This document shows positions 10,979-22,149 of a DNA stretch of 64,000 bases, piece by piece. The DNA is from Moringa oleifera. Its lineage: Eukaryota; Streptophyta; Magnoliopsida; Brassicales; Moringaceae. The stretch is taken from assembly GCA_021397835.1 (NCBI GenBank), contig JAJFZO010000028.1:4337501-4401500 (forward strand), written 5' to 3'. Under the pieces are notes generated by a model. That model had not been told where the DNA came from, made no database searches, and was given only the letters and a program-made list of their open reading frames with translations. How positions within the stretch are numbered: position 1 is the first letter of the stretch; each line of letters starts with the position of its first letter. The translations under genes and the position numbers were made by a program.

Positions 10979-13900
10979 GTTACACAACCAACCATCTTGG
11001 CATTATGAGCATCTCTTACCTCCATTACCAACCTTATAACACCTTTTTGGTTTCTTTAATTACGATAACTAAAAGAATCCTGATTTTTCAAAGGGCTTAA
11101 GCCAGAAGAGTGATTAGTGCTTTGATTGAAGTATGATTGGTTCAAACTATATGAGGTGGAATACTGGGTGACAGAAAAGCAAGTAGCGTCGTTTAAAAGC
11201 ATTGAAGCAAATCGAGGTGCTCAAAGGTAGTCGTAAAGCTTAGTGCCCACAAGTTGCTTAGTTCTAAAATTCCATACACCGGAAAAAGATGATTGATGCC
11301 TCACTTTTTTAAAGGAAAAACAGAGTCTTTTAAATTCTAAAGCTGGATGAGACTTGGCGCATGTTCGCTTTCCTAGATTCTTTAAGTTTTGATAAACTTG
11401 TTTCCATGTCAAACTGCATCACCATCATGCTCATATTTGTAAATATATGAGATTGATTTCAGTCTTTCGAATTCAATAACCATTTAAGCAAGGCTGCGTT
11501 CTTAATATATGAGTCCTTAACATCTAAAAACATCTACAAAATAAGACGAATTTATTGGGAAAAAAATATAAAAATAAATTAAATTACCGAACAGCTCAGC
11601 TATTCATAATGAAATAACTTTTCCCTTTTTTCGTTACCATTTGACTGCTTACATAATTCTGTGTGGGCACTTCTCCTCTTTACTGCATAGCAAATGTGCA
11701 ACAAAGCTATGGAAAGAAGAGAAGAAATAGAAGGAAGTAAAGCAAAGGGGTGAGCTTAAAGAAAAGCAAAAGCAAAAGAGATGAAGCTCAAGGGTATATG
11801 ACCTTCCACGGAAAGATGCTTTTGCCCATTATTCTCCATCTTTATTCCTCTTTAGTTTAATTTTCCGCTTCCGGCATCACTTTCTGGTTTCTCACTTACA
11901 CTGAAATTGCGGTGGCATATCAATCCTAGGGATTTTTTAGTGGTTTGAGTACCAGCGGAACACCCTGTGGAGATTTCTTTGCACTTTGATCTTTCATAAC
12001 AATTGTCCATCAACCAGCTTCGATAAAATGTCTTTCTTTTTTCTAATCCTAATCTTTTTCTTTGCTTAGTGTTATAAACACCTTTTATATCCATCTTGCC
12101 CATGAAGGCTCTTCTGCACCTGACAAAAAAAAAAAAAAACAATAACATGAGCATATATATATATATATAATTTTTTTTGTTATTTAAATAATGTTAAAAT
12201 TAAAAAAAGAGAATAAAATTGAGAATTTCGTTTTAAAATAATCCATTTGTTAAGTCCACTTCATTTTTTTCTTTTTATTTTTTTTAAGTCTGAGATTATT
12301 GTTGTAAGTTGCCTCCAATTAAACTAACTTTTTGACGTCCATATCTCTGAATTGATGAGTTCATTTTTATTTTTTCTGATCACAGTGCAAACTTATTACC
12401 AATTTGGTCTTTGGTAATAATTCTTTGTAATCTTGGCCATTTTCTTTTCTCAAATGCATACATAAACTTTGCATTGTTTTGATCTGTGATAACTGTGTTC
12501 ATCTTCTAAAAACTAGACAGCTAATAATCAGCAATTAAATTAAGTTTTAGATGGATATTTAAATAAAATTAATTTTTAATTCAAATCATGATGTGTTAAT
12601 AATTACATATTTTATTTTTAATTTAACAAAAATTAAAATTTTGTTTAATAATTATAAAAATAAAAATATTTTTATTATTAAGATATCATAAAACGATTTG
12701 AAAAAATTTTATATTTTATTTTAAGTTCATTACTCAATACTGAACGGTCTCATGTTACGGAGATTTTTTAAAATTTTTTGATAATATAAAATTAAAAAAT
12801 ATATTTTAAATATTTTTATAATATTAATTTAAATATTTTTTACATAGATTTTGAAATTAATTTATTATACAAAATTTTTAATGTGAATATTTTATTTTAA
12901 AAAATAAAAAATTCAATTAAATTAAATTAAAATATCATATTCACAGTAGATCAAATTAATACTTCTCGGATGTAAAAACGTTATAATTCATATTTTTTTA
13001 TATTTATCTTTCAATTTTTATGAACAAATAAAAAAATAAAAACAACAAAAAAATTCTAATTTTGCTACATATTTTTTTGTTTAAAGTATATATCATTATT
13101 ATAAATATTAGCTGAAAACATATGTGATGCATAGAAAATAATTTAATATTGTTTTTAAGGCTAAAATTTTTATAGTTTTAATTATCATAATACAAATAAA
13201 ATAATTTATTTTTATTATAACATTAAAATAGATTCAATAATTTTATATTGTGTATATATATATAAATTTTAGTAATTATTTTGTTAAATTTATTTATTGA
13301 TATCATTTCTTATAATAATTTTTTTTATCAAGTTTAATATATTTTTTAAAATGATTTTTTGTATCAAATGATTTTTTATTATAATTTTTAAAGTAAAAAT
13401 ATTTACCTTATATTATGAATCAAATTTTCACATTCAAAAAGTAGCAAATTAAGCTTTGATATATTAATTTATTCTAAATTGAACCTTATTAAAATGTTTA
13501 AAAATTAAAGATATTTAAATTAATAATCTTGTGCAACGAATTTTAATTGACATGTTTTATTGATATAAATAAATATTTAAGCTACCCTGACAAAAAGTTT
13601 CAAATTTTTTTGAATATTTAAAACATGTATTTTTATACTGTTAAGAATTTAAAAATTCATTAAAAAAATAGGTCTTACATAAAAAATTACTCTAATTTGA
13701 GGGATGGACTCGACATAAAATGAAAATTTCATTTGAATCATTTTGAGACATTTCAACAAGGGAAATATCTTTAATTTTTTCATCATCATTTGAGTTAAGG
13801 TCTAATTTAAATCAAATTGATAGATCAATATTGAATTTATTAGTTTTTGAACATGATAGTTTGATTAATAATATTGGGTAAATATTAAAATTTCATATAA

Positions 13901-14700
13901 TCTTTAACTTAGTTTTTGTTAATATTATATTTGTATTAATTTTAAAAATAAATAATAAATTAAATAATAAACATCTAAAATAAAAAATTTAAAAATATCA
14001 CAAACATTAAAAATAAGAAAATTTTGTTTTTAGCCTTGGGTGGTGTTTGTAAAAATATTCAAAATTTATAAAATAATTATTTTAGTTTTTTTAATTTGAG
14101 CCTTGATAGACTTAAATATTAACAAAAAAAACTAAAAAAGAGATAAGAAACACAAAAAGAGTCTTTTTTATGTACTTTTTTTCTTCTCTCCCTTTGTTTC
14201 TTCGACCTAACACATTTTTTTATACTAAAGGTTAAAATTATTCATTCTTTTACGAAATTTCAGCAATTGATTGCAGAAATCTTTAAGGATTCATTGATAA
14301 TTATTTAATCAATATATGTAGAGTTACAAGGTAACACCTGATATGCTGTTTTATAAAAAAAAAAAAATCATTGATTTTTTGTTTTCTTAAAAAGACATTA
14401 GTTAGTGTTAGTGAAACCCATCGACTTTTTTTTTTTTGTTTTTTTGTTTTTGGTGATTCCTGAGTGTTTTATGTGTCATCATATTCAAATAGGTTACGAA
14501 CATGTTAAAATTAAATTTTTAGGATGTGAAAGGATTAAGATTTAGATATTTTATGGGTATGTTATCTTGTCTTGGTATTGTTTTTTTAGCAAGGATAAGC
14601 ATGAAAAGCCTTTGTTAAGTTGTTGATGAGTTATTGCATGTAATTATTCAACACTTTAGAGGTATCTATTGCATGAGCTTGTTTAGGTATGGTTATTTGT
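10979..14700. other. AT-rich intergenic DNA, no gene seen
   Basis: Short open frames at 11221-11412 (-) and 11852-12154 (-) have no recognised motif, and the second starts in a poly-T run. 12150-14250 is extremely AT-rich with A- and T-runs. There is a short (AT)n at 12155-12169. Nothing else is supportable. Confidence 0.6.
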
Positions 14701-14724
14701 GAAGTTGAGGCTTATTTGTATTAT

Positions 14725-15130
14725 TCATGTGTTATTTAAATAATTCATGTATTATTTAGAAAAATCATGTATTATTTGTATTGTTCATATATTATTTATA
14801 TTATTCATATAGTATTTATACTATTTATGATTATTGTAATATTCATGGTGAAGAAGGAAATGATTAAAGCTGCCATTGCTGTTGCCAGTACCCATGCTAT
14901 TGAGGAGGTTAGAATTCATCCTTGGGAACTTTAAAGTTGAATTTCAAACTTTAAGAAAATCAACATCAAAACTTTAACTCATATATCATCAGCTAGACTA
15001 AAAAATCATACAAGTATGGACATATTTAAAAATAATACATAAATACTACAATTAATGAAGAAACAATGGAATAATACATGAACAACAAAAATAATACATG
15101 ATCACTTGAAATAATACATGAACACCATGA
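14725..15130. repeat. inverted pair of 'gttcatgtattattt' arrays
   Basis: 14725-14830 holds about five imperfect copies of attcatgtattatttnnn (period near 20). 15020-15125 holds about four copies of its reverse complement, aataatacatgaac. The two arrays face each other around a roughly 190-base centre. The arrangement resembles subterminal repeats of a small transposon, but no TIR or target duplication was found. Confidence 0.5.
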
Positions 15131-16406
15131 GACTCCCATTTAAGCATGTGAAAATGAACAAATCTTATTATACACTATTACATCGATTTAAAACACATGA
15201 AATACTAGCCATAAATCTAAATATCAACAAAATTATTTTCTTTCATTCTAAATTTATTGAAGATAAAGGTCAGGAAGAGAGATAAATTTCATCGCATAAC
15301 TAGTAAGATGTATAGTTGTAGTTGCAAATTATTGAAATACTGTTGTAGATATGTAAAACTTAACCTCAAAAAAGTAGTATTTCATGTATCATGCTTAGAG
15401 CTATCAAATGAGTTTAAAGAGTGAGCATGTGAAACATGCAAAATGAATTTCTAATGACAGAAATTAAGAAATGCACCACATAAATTATGCGAAATCATAC
15501 CAATCAATTCAAAATCAGAGCTCAAACCCAAAGACTAGTTATTCTAAACAATGAAATCAATGTTCCATGATGAGATTAAAATCAAAGAGAGATGAGTGCT
15601 CACTTAACAAATAGAAAGAAAAACCTTCTTAAAACAACCTTAAGAAGAGAGATAATATTTTCAAGAAGTGTAGTTTAAAAAGAGAGATAAAGTTTTCAAA
15701 AAGTTAAGGGATTCGACACTTTTGTGAGCACTTATGGTCAACACAATGAAACAAGAGCTAGAAACAATCAATGTAATAGTTTTGGTTACTTTGTGAGGAA
15801 AGAAAAAAAAAAGATAAAACAGCCAATTTTTGTTAAAAATATAAGAATTACAGACAAATGAAATATAAAACCGTTACTCTATCAAAATTTGTAAGGTGTA
15901 GCTTCTACAAATCAAAAATCGATTTTTTCTTTATAACTCAAAAGAAAATTAAGAAGAGAGATTAATTAGAATATATAAAGGGATAGAAAAAAAAGGAAAG
16001 AAAACAAAAAGAAATGTTAATATTTGTAAAAATTTATAAAAATTAAAACAAATCTATTTTCTTCATCATCAAATGAAAAATAAAATAAAGAGGTTTAGCA
16101 AATATAAAGAGAGGAAAAAAAAAAGAAAAAGAAAGAGAAATGTTAGTCTTTATAAAAGTGCATAAGAATTAAAACATTCTTTTTAATCATCAAATGAAAG
16201 ATGCACTAATTAATAAAAAAATCTTAAAAAATTGAACTTACATGTATTACCTTTTCAATGTAAAGGAGTTTGACAATTATGAAATTGAATGATTTTCTTT
16301 CTTTTACTTTAGGACATTCCTATAAACATAGAGAACTTAAAAAGTTAGCAACAAAATAATAAAAATCAAAGCCAAAATGCAAATCTAATAAACAAAAAAA
16401 TAATAC
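15131..16406. other. AT-rich DNA with a degenerate direct repeat, no gene
   Basis: 15810-15960, 15990-16080 and 16100-16200 share a pattern: an A/G-rich run, then gaaatgttaatatttgtaaaaatt..., then catcaaatgaaa. They look like about three diverged copies of a 110-150 base unit. No coding potential was seen. Confidence 0.4.
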
Positions 16407-16829
16407 TTTTTTTTTGACAAAAAAGGAACATATTTCTCAAATAATATCGAGATTACATATGGTATTGGGTAGGGAATTCACCCACATAGACATTGTTTCC
16501 AAACCAATATACACCATAACCATTCTATGTGCTAACTCATTACCTTACCTAAGGACATACTAGAAAGAACTACCACATTAACTTCCCAAAGAAGGGATGT
16601 CCACACATAAGACCCCTTATTCACACATTGTATTCTCTTTCATTCTATCTCCTGTATGGCTTGAATGCAGTTAACACAGATAAATCACATGATAAGGCCT
16701 CCTATTCAAGGTTGGGGACCTTCCTATTCAACAATTGTAATGTCGTATAATAACCAAAATGAACTTGATAATTGCCATGATAAGGCCTTTTCTAGATCAA
16801 TCTATCATGCATCTTCGTGTTGCTAAAAG

Positions 16830-18170
16830 GTATGGCTAAGATAGCTTTGGTCACTTCCTCTGAAAATAGTTCACGTATAGAGGGGATAGCCCATTCCTTA
16901 GTCTCCTAGTCGATAAGTAAGGAAACACAGAGGCATGAAACGAGTTTAATAGCATTGGATGCCTAGGTACCCATTTATCCATCCAAATATCGACTTGAGA
17001 ACCATCACCAATCCTCCATATATCTCCTTGGAGAATCATTTCCCTACCAACAAGTAAACTACGCCAAATATAAAAAGCCTAATTCGACCTTATCACTACA
17101 TGAGGATTGTTAAATGGGAAGTATTTGACCTTTAGAACTTTACAACAAAGAGAGTCCTCAGATTAAATGATCCTCCACCACTGCTTACCTAACACAGCTT
17201 GGTTGAATGCTTTCAAATCTTAGAACCTACACCCCTCATTTAGTTTTGATAAACATAATGTTTCTCAGAACTTTCGATGAATTGTCCCAAATGAACCTTT
17301 ACTCCTCCACTAGAAGCCAGCCACCATGCTGTTTAAGTTATTGATAAAAGTCTTTAGAAAGAGGAAATAACTCATGATATAGTTTGGAATTGCTTGAGCT
17401 ATGGCTCGCATTAGCACTCCTCGACCTGCATTAAAAAGGAATGGTTTGTGCCAAGCATCCAAACTTGCTTGAAGTCGGCTAAAGAGTCTCGAAAGCTCTT
17501 GCTTATTTGATCTTCTTAATATCATATAAATACCTAAGTATAGATCATAAAGGAGACAGTCTTTAACATTCAATAGTGAGCAAAGCTTGTCTTACTTCGC
17601 TTCTCAACATTTAGATCAAAGAAAATACTTGATTTCTCCATGTTAATTTGCCATCCAAAGCTCATCCCATAAAGCTTCGTGGTATCCAATTGATTGAGAC
17701 ATTCTTTCTTACATGCCTTGATAAATAAGAGAGAGTCATCAGGAAAAACCAAATGAGAAACCTTGGGTCCATACCTCACAAGCACCACTCCATGAATCTT
17801 CCCTCTACACTCAACATGAGATAAAAGACAAGATAAACCTTTGGCACAAAGGCGAAAGAGGTATGGAGAAATCGAGACTCCATGCCTTAACCCTCTACCT
17901 GGGTGAATAGGTCCATAAGGTTGCCCATAGATCATAATATGATAAGTTATTGATTTAATGCATTCCATGATTAGTGGGATGAACTTTTTAGGAAACAATA
18001 TTGTGCGCGCCATGGCCTCTACAAAACTCCACTTAATTTGGTTGCATGCTTTCGACATATTTAGCTATAAAGCAAACAAACCATTCTTTCTGCGATTTCA
18101 CACATTCATTGAGTGCAATGTCTTATATGCCACGATTGCATTATCATATTGGTTTACCTTAAAGAAAAAG
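16830..18170 (-). pseudogene. LINE ORF2, C-terminal half (RT palm/thumb, zf-RVT)
   Basis: Reads on - from DNAIVAYKTLHS through NMSKACNQIKWSFVEAM, the GQPYGPIHPGRGLRHG motif and a catalytic box FPDD where F/YADD is expected. The thumb follows (FNAGRGVLMRAIAQAIPNY), then a zinc-finger-RVT start (GDIWRIGDGSQVDIWMDKW). Frameshifts near 17570 and stops in the first 100 bases break it. The changed FPDD box by itself would disable reverse transcription. The joined N-terminal half is at 28760-30312. Confidence 0.85.
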
Positions 18171-18229
18171 CATATTAGCTTAGGCTAATAAGGGAAAGGA
18201 GCACATTCTTTTGTTTGTTAGAGACCACC

Positions 18230-18930
18230 CACTACAATAAATAGATTTTTATCAGCAATTGTCACAACTATATATATTAGTAGAAGTTTTTTTTTTGTCA
18301 TACTTTTAATGATATTTATCAAATAGCCATTATTGATAAATTTACAATGAAAATTATAAATATCAGCCATTAAAATACATATTTTTAGAGGTTATTGCTT
18401 ATAATTGCATTTAAAATAAATTTATAATTTTTAAAAAAATTTAAAATTTAAAATTTTATACTAAATTAATTAATATTGATTTAAATATAATAAAATAAGG
18501 TTTATTAAATCATACTTAAAATTAAACATATATTTTTTAAAAATAAATTTATAAAAAATTAAAAATATAAATTAAAGTTAAAAAGTTATTATATTTTCAA
18601 AATATTTTTATTATTAAGATATAAAATATAAAAAATAAGAATATATTTTTTAATTTATTTTTCGTATTTTTAAAAAAATGTTAAACTTAATTTCAGAATA
18701 ATTTTCCCTTTACAAATAAAGCTTTTAATTGAAAATAAATTTTAATTTTTTTAAATAATTGAAAATAAAGTTTACTAGAGTTTTTTATTTTTATTTTTAT
18801 TTTTTTGAATTTAAAATTAATGTTCCTTCACTTATAATATTCCACATATTCCGACGAGATCTCTAAGATTTGTGTTTGAATTTTTTGGATTTTCCTGAAT
18901 GAAATTTAAACTTAAAGGAGTGGTTAAGAA
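18230..18930. other. left subterminal part of CACTA-1
   Basis: The TIR is followed by AT-rich DNA with repeated short phrases such as atcagcaattgtcac, ttatcaaatagccattattgataaa and atcagccattaaa, which recur inverted near 28380-28720. CACTA elements carry such subterminal repeats as transposase-binding sites. No coding was found. Confidence 0.55.
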
Positions 18931-18993
18931 GCATTATTGAATCTAGACAAATTTGCTTGAGTAGACTTCTTGCCTCTGACTCTACGAGAGATG

Positions 18994-19254
18994 TCAGTAG
19001 ATATCGACAGAAGCCCTTTTATCACGCCTTTTCTTCAGCTTATCAAAGTGTTTCTCTGGTTCATCCTTCTTGTAGCATATACCATCAGCTTGCTTTCTTA
19101 GGAGACTTTCAAGTTTTTCAACATCCTTTATATCCTTCTCGATAGATTTGATTTTGACCTTAGTTGCCAAGTTCTCTTTTCTTATTTCCTCTAATATCCT
19201 CTTCATAATCTTGCTTTTTCCAGGAAAAGGCAAACTGATCATTTCCAAAATCAT
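18994..19254 (-). other. lysine-rich coiled-coil-like open frame in CACTA-1
   Basis: An 86-codon open frame dominated by Lys/Glu heptad-like sequence (ILEEIRKENLATKVKIKSIE; KLESLLRKQADGICYKKDE). GC content is higher than in the surroundings, as in the captured pieces further right. It could be an exon of a captured host gene, but no family is recognised and the rest is missing. Not a functional gene as it stands. Confidence 0.35.
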
Positions 19255-19904
19255 TTACAGTCGGTTAGACTTTTTTCCTTTCCAATTATTTCGAAATGTC
19301 CATAGAGCTGTTTTGTTTTGATCCTTCATTGTTCATGCTCCGTTGGTTTGTTTATTTTTTGAGTCTATTGGGATTCAGTATAGGTTCCTCAAGGTTTATT
19401 ACGATATGAGTTTTAATGCGATTAGGTTTTTGTGGATTGCCTGATGTCTAATTCCAATTCTTTTGTCTTCTTGTCTCTTTTTGTGAATTTTAATCTAATG
19501 GAGCTTTATGGTTTGATTTGTTTAGCAACTCGATAGATGAACTTTTTGATGGATTCTTGCGACTATGCTTAATTTAAATCTTGATTCTGGGTATCGATTG
19601 GTGTTTTTTCTCAAAGTTTGTAACTTAAAATATGAGGAAAAGTAAAGTTCATTTCTTCATTTTCATTTTTCTTCTCAATGGAGCATTGATTTCAATGTAA
19701 CTTAAAGTTATTATCATATTATTGAGTGTATATTATCGTAATTCTAGTTCCAAATGTCCATATGCATGGAAAAACAATTCTATTATTTTGATACAATTTG
19801 CCTTTCAGTGCTCCAAAACCCGAACCTGCCTTTATTTTTTCTTCTCAGCAGAAGAGAAGGCCAGTAGTGGGTTAATCATGAGATTTACTTGATAACTTAC
19901 TGAA

Positions 19905-20460
19905 CACGGTTAACTAAAATTGGGAGAGATGCTGTCCTGAATGTCGAGTCCCTTATTGAATTCGTCATGAGAGGATTGAAGGGGTTAATCAATATCCTTG
20001 ATTCTGACGACCGATTTGATGCCCTGGAGACTCTGGTTGTCCATTTTGATTTTATAGCATATGGAACAAGGTTGAAGGTTAAGTGTGTGTCATCAAACTA
20101 ATTCTGTGAGATATCTCACCTTTTTCCCTGAGCAAGAAGCTTTTCATCTAAATAAGGCTTTTAGAATTTTAGTGCTTTCAGCAAAATTTCCCAAGCTAGC
20201 AGGTAGTTTTCATTTGCTTGGCCATGAGAGCTATCCTAAAAATAATAATTCTATTAAAATGTGAGACACTTGAACTGATGTTTTAATTACTTCTCTCCTT
20301 CCTTATAGAATCCACAATTAGCATGACTAATGGGATCTAACTTTGCAATGATGGCAGGTTAAAAGCTACAATGTAGAGGTTGACCAACTTGTGTTTAGTT
20401 TTGAATGATATGGAGCCTGTAAGTGTTTTAAATCATGTTTTTTTTTCTCTGGGAGGTGAG
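19905..20460 (+). pseudogene. NAP1: captured NAP1 (GNARLED) gene fragment
   Basis: Reads LTKIGRDAVLNVESLIE, then RGLKGLINILDSDDRFDALE, then after decay GHESYPKNNNSIKM. Across an intron-like gap (about 20260-20356, ending gatggcag) comes RLTNLCLVLNDMEP and VLNHVF. This order matches the middle of plant NAP1, the Nck-associated subunit of the SCAR/WAVE complex that drives ARP2/3 actin nucleation. Only about 80-90 of some 1400 residues are present, with stops (for example at 'ATM*RL'). The retained intron position indicates DNA-level capture. It lies wholly inside CACTA-1. No product is expected. Confidence 0.8.
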
Positions 20461-21706
20461 CCATGCTAATCTTCTTACCCTGATTATAGAAGACTTGGCT
20501 ATAGTGTGTGTTTATTGACAAGTAGAATATCGATGTTAGTTTCTATTATCATTGCCCTTGTTAATTTGTTTCTTTTAGATGATATCTTCTCATTTTGGAA
20601 CTTTTTTCCTAAGTTTAGCAACTCTTTAATATATAAGACATCCAATTCTTATTGGTATGTTAAAATTTAAATCCATGTAAATAATTAAAACCATTAATAT
20701 TATCCATTTTTGCAAAAATAGGCTTTGTAGAAGTTCATTCGGCACAATTCCCATGAGGCATATAGAAAGCGGACCAAAAACTATCACTAAGATAGAAGGA
20801 ACTTAAGCACCATTGAGTTGTGGTGAGGTTCTAACAGAGATGCCTTACAATGATTTCATTTTTTATTGCTTTTGTGGAACCCCAAGGGGTTCCAAATCTT
20901 TCCCCTGGAAGCAGCATTGGTAACTACTTTCTCTCTTGCCTTTTCCAATTGATTAACTCTCTAAAAACCTGTCTAAATTGCATAAATGTTTATCAGCCTT
21001 TGGAGTATAATTGTTTTGGAAAAATTTGTTATTCCAAATTATAACTTCTATGAGGACATAAAACAATCTCCTATTGTACTCTGCCCCAAACCTTACTGAT
21101 TGATGTCACAAGGTTTGTTCTATGAACAATTAAATCCTTCAAATATGCAGTAAAAATTATGGACTATCATGATAACACCATTTAATTTCATTTTTCTAAT
21201 TATTTCAGAAAGAATTTGCAAACTAATATAATTAGTGGGATTTCTGAAGATCTCCAAGAGAAACTACTTTGATTATGTAATAGCATGAAAGTAGCAAGAT
21301 GAATGCATGCACGTATGCTGCTAAGCCACATAATTTAAAATTCTATTTTAATTTGTAAATAAGAGTCATTCCTGGCCTGAAATTCCAATTATACTTAGTT
21401 AAACAGAAATCTGAATACACTGTTCAAAAACACAAGTTATTACTTCTCTTACCTATGGTGGGCTCTATCCATGTTTCAATATTTATTTATATGAAGTATA
21501 ATTATGAAAAATTGTAATTGTTTCAACTTCTATGGTGAGTAAGACCTTTGCTTCCATTGTATTAGTGCCTTCATTTGTTACATCTTTTGCTAGTGCAGCT
21601 CTTATGGTGAGTAAGATGCCTATTGACTAGCGATGAAGAGCATGCTGAGATGGATGAGGAAGAAAATTGATCCTAAGAAAACTAGAGTCTTCTTCGCCAG
21701 CGTGTC
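20461..21706. other. CACTA-1 interior between captured pieces
   Basis: Mostly intron-like sequence. 20720-20960 has a broken exon-like passage (KFIRHNSHEAYRKRTKNYH) and 21620-21706 another (TSDEEHAEMDEEEN) that continues past the Copia insertion at 26653. Neither was recognised. They may be further exons of captured genes. Confidence 0.35.
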
Positions 21707-22112
21707 TGTTGGGAATTTGACAACCAGATCCTTAGTTGATGGATCAAATATCAAATCCCTATAACCTGAAAGCAACAATAATAAAAAGCAAGAAGAAAAG
21801 TAGACAATCACAGGAACACAAGATTTATAGTGGTTCACCCTCAATTGAGAGTTACATCCACTTTGCAGCCACTGCAGGAAACCCTTTCACTATGAAAATA
21901 AGTTACAAGAGAGATAACTGTTTCCCTAGTGAAAGGGTTTCCTGCAGTGGCTGCAAAGTGGATGTAACTCTCAATTGAGGGTGAACCACTATAAATCTTG
22001 TGTTCCTGTGATTGTCTACTTTTCTTCTTGCTTTTTATTATTGTTGCTTTCAGGTTATAGGGATTTGATATTTGATCCATCAACTAAGGATCTGGTTGTC
22101 AAATTCCCAACA
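21707..22112. repeat. palindromic 5' LTR: 185-bp arms with a 36-base spacer
   Basis: Arms 21707-21891 and 21928-22112 are perfect reverse complements as far as can be read; an identical 53-residue stretch can be translated from both strands. The spacer 21892-21927 is the next 36 bases of the inverted LTR copy. The joint lies at a 3-base TAG common to the inverted copy (ccctag) and the forward LTR (catag). All of U3, including the TATA box, is absent from this end. Confidence 0.95.
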
Positions 22113-22114
22113 AC

Positions 22115-22126
22115 TGGTATCAGAGC
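22115..22126 (+). promoter_or_regulatory. primer binding site, initiator tRNA-Met type
   Basis: TGGTATCAGAGC two bases after the LTR end, complementary to the 3' end of plant initiator tRNA-Met. It primes minus-strand cDNA synthesis. Confidence 0.9.
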
Positions 22127-22149
22127 TTCGGGTTTTGAGATTGAAAGCA

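Noticed and set aside
11852..12154. 100-codon minus-strand frame
   Set aside because: Begins in a poly-T tract (poly-Phe) and shows no motif; treated as chance.
21736..22083. Two nearly identical 80-residue frames on opposite strands
   Set aside because: They are the two arms of the LTR palindrome translated, not genes.
22072..22149. Upstream in-frame ATG of the Copia polyprotein
   Set aside because: The first 26 codons lie in the LTR end and PBS; the ATG at 22150 gives the normal Gag start.
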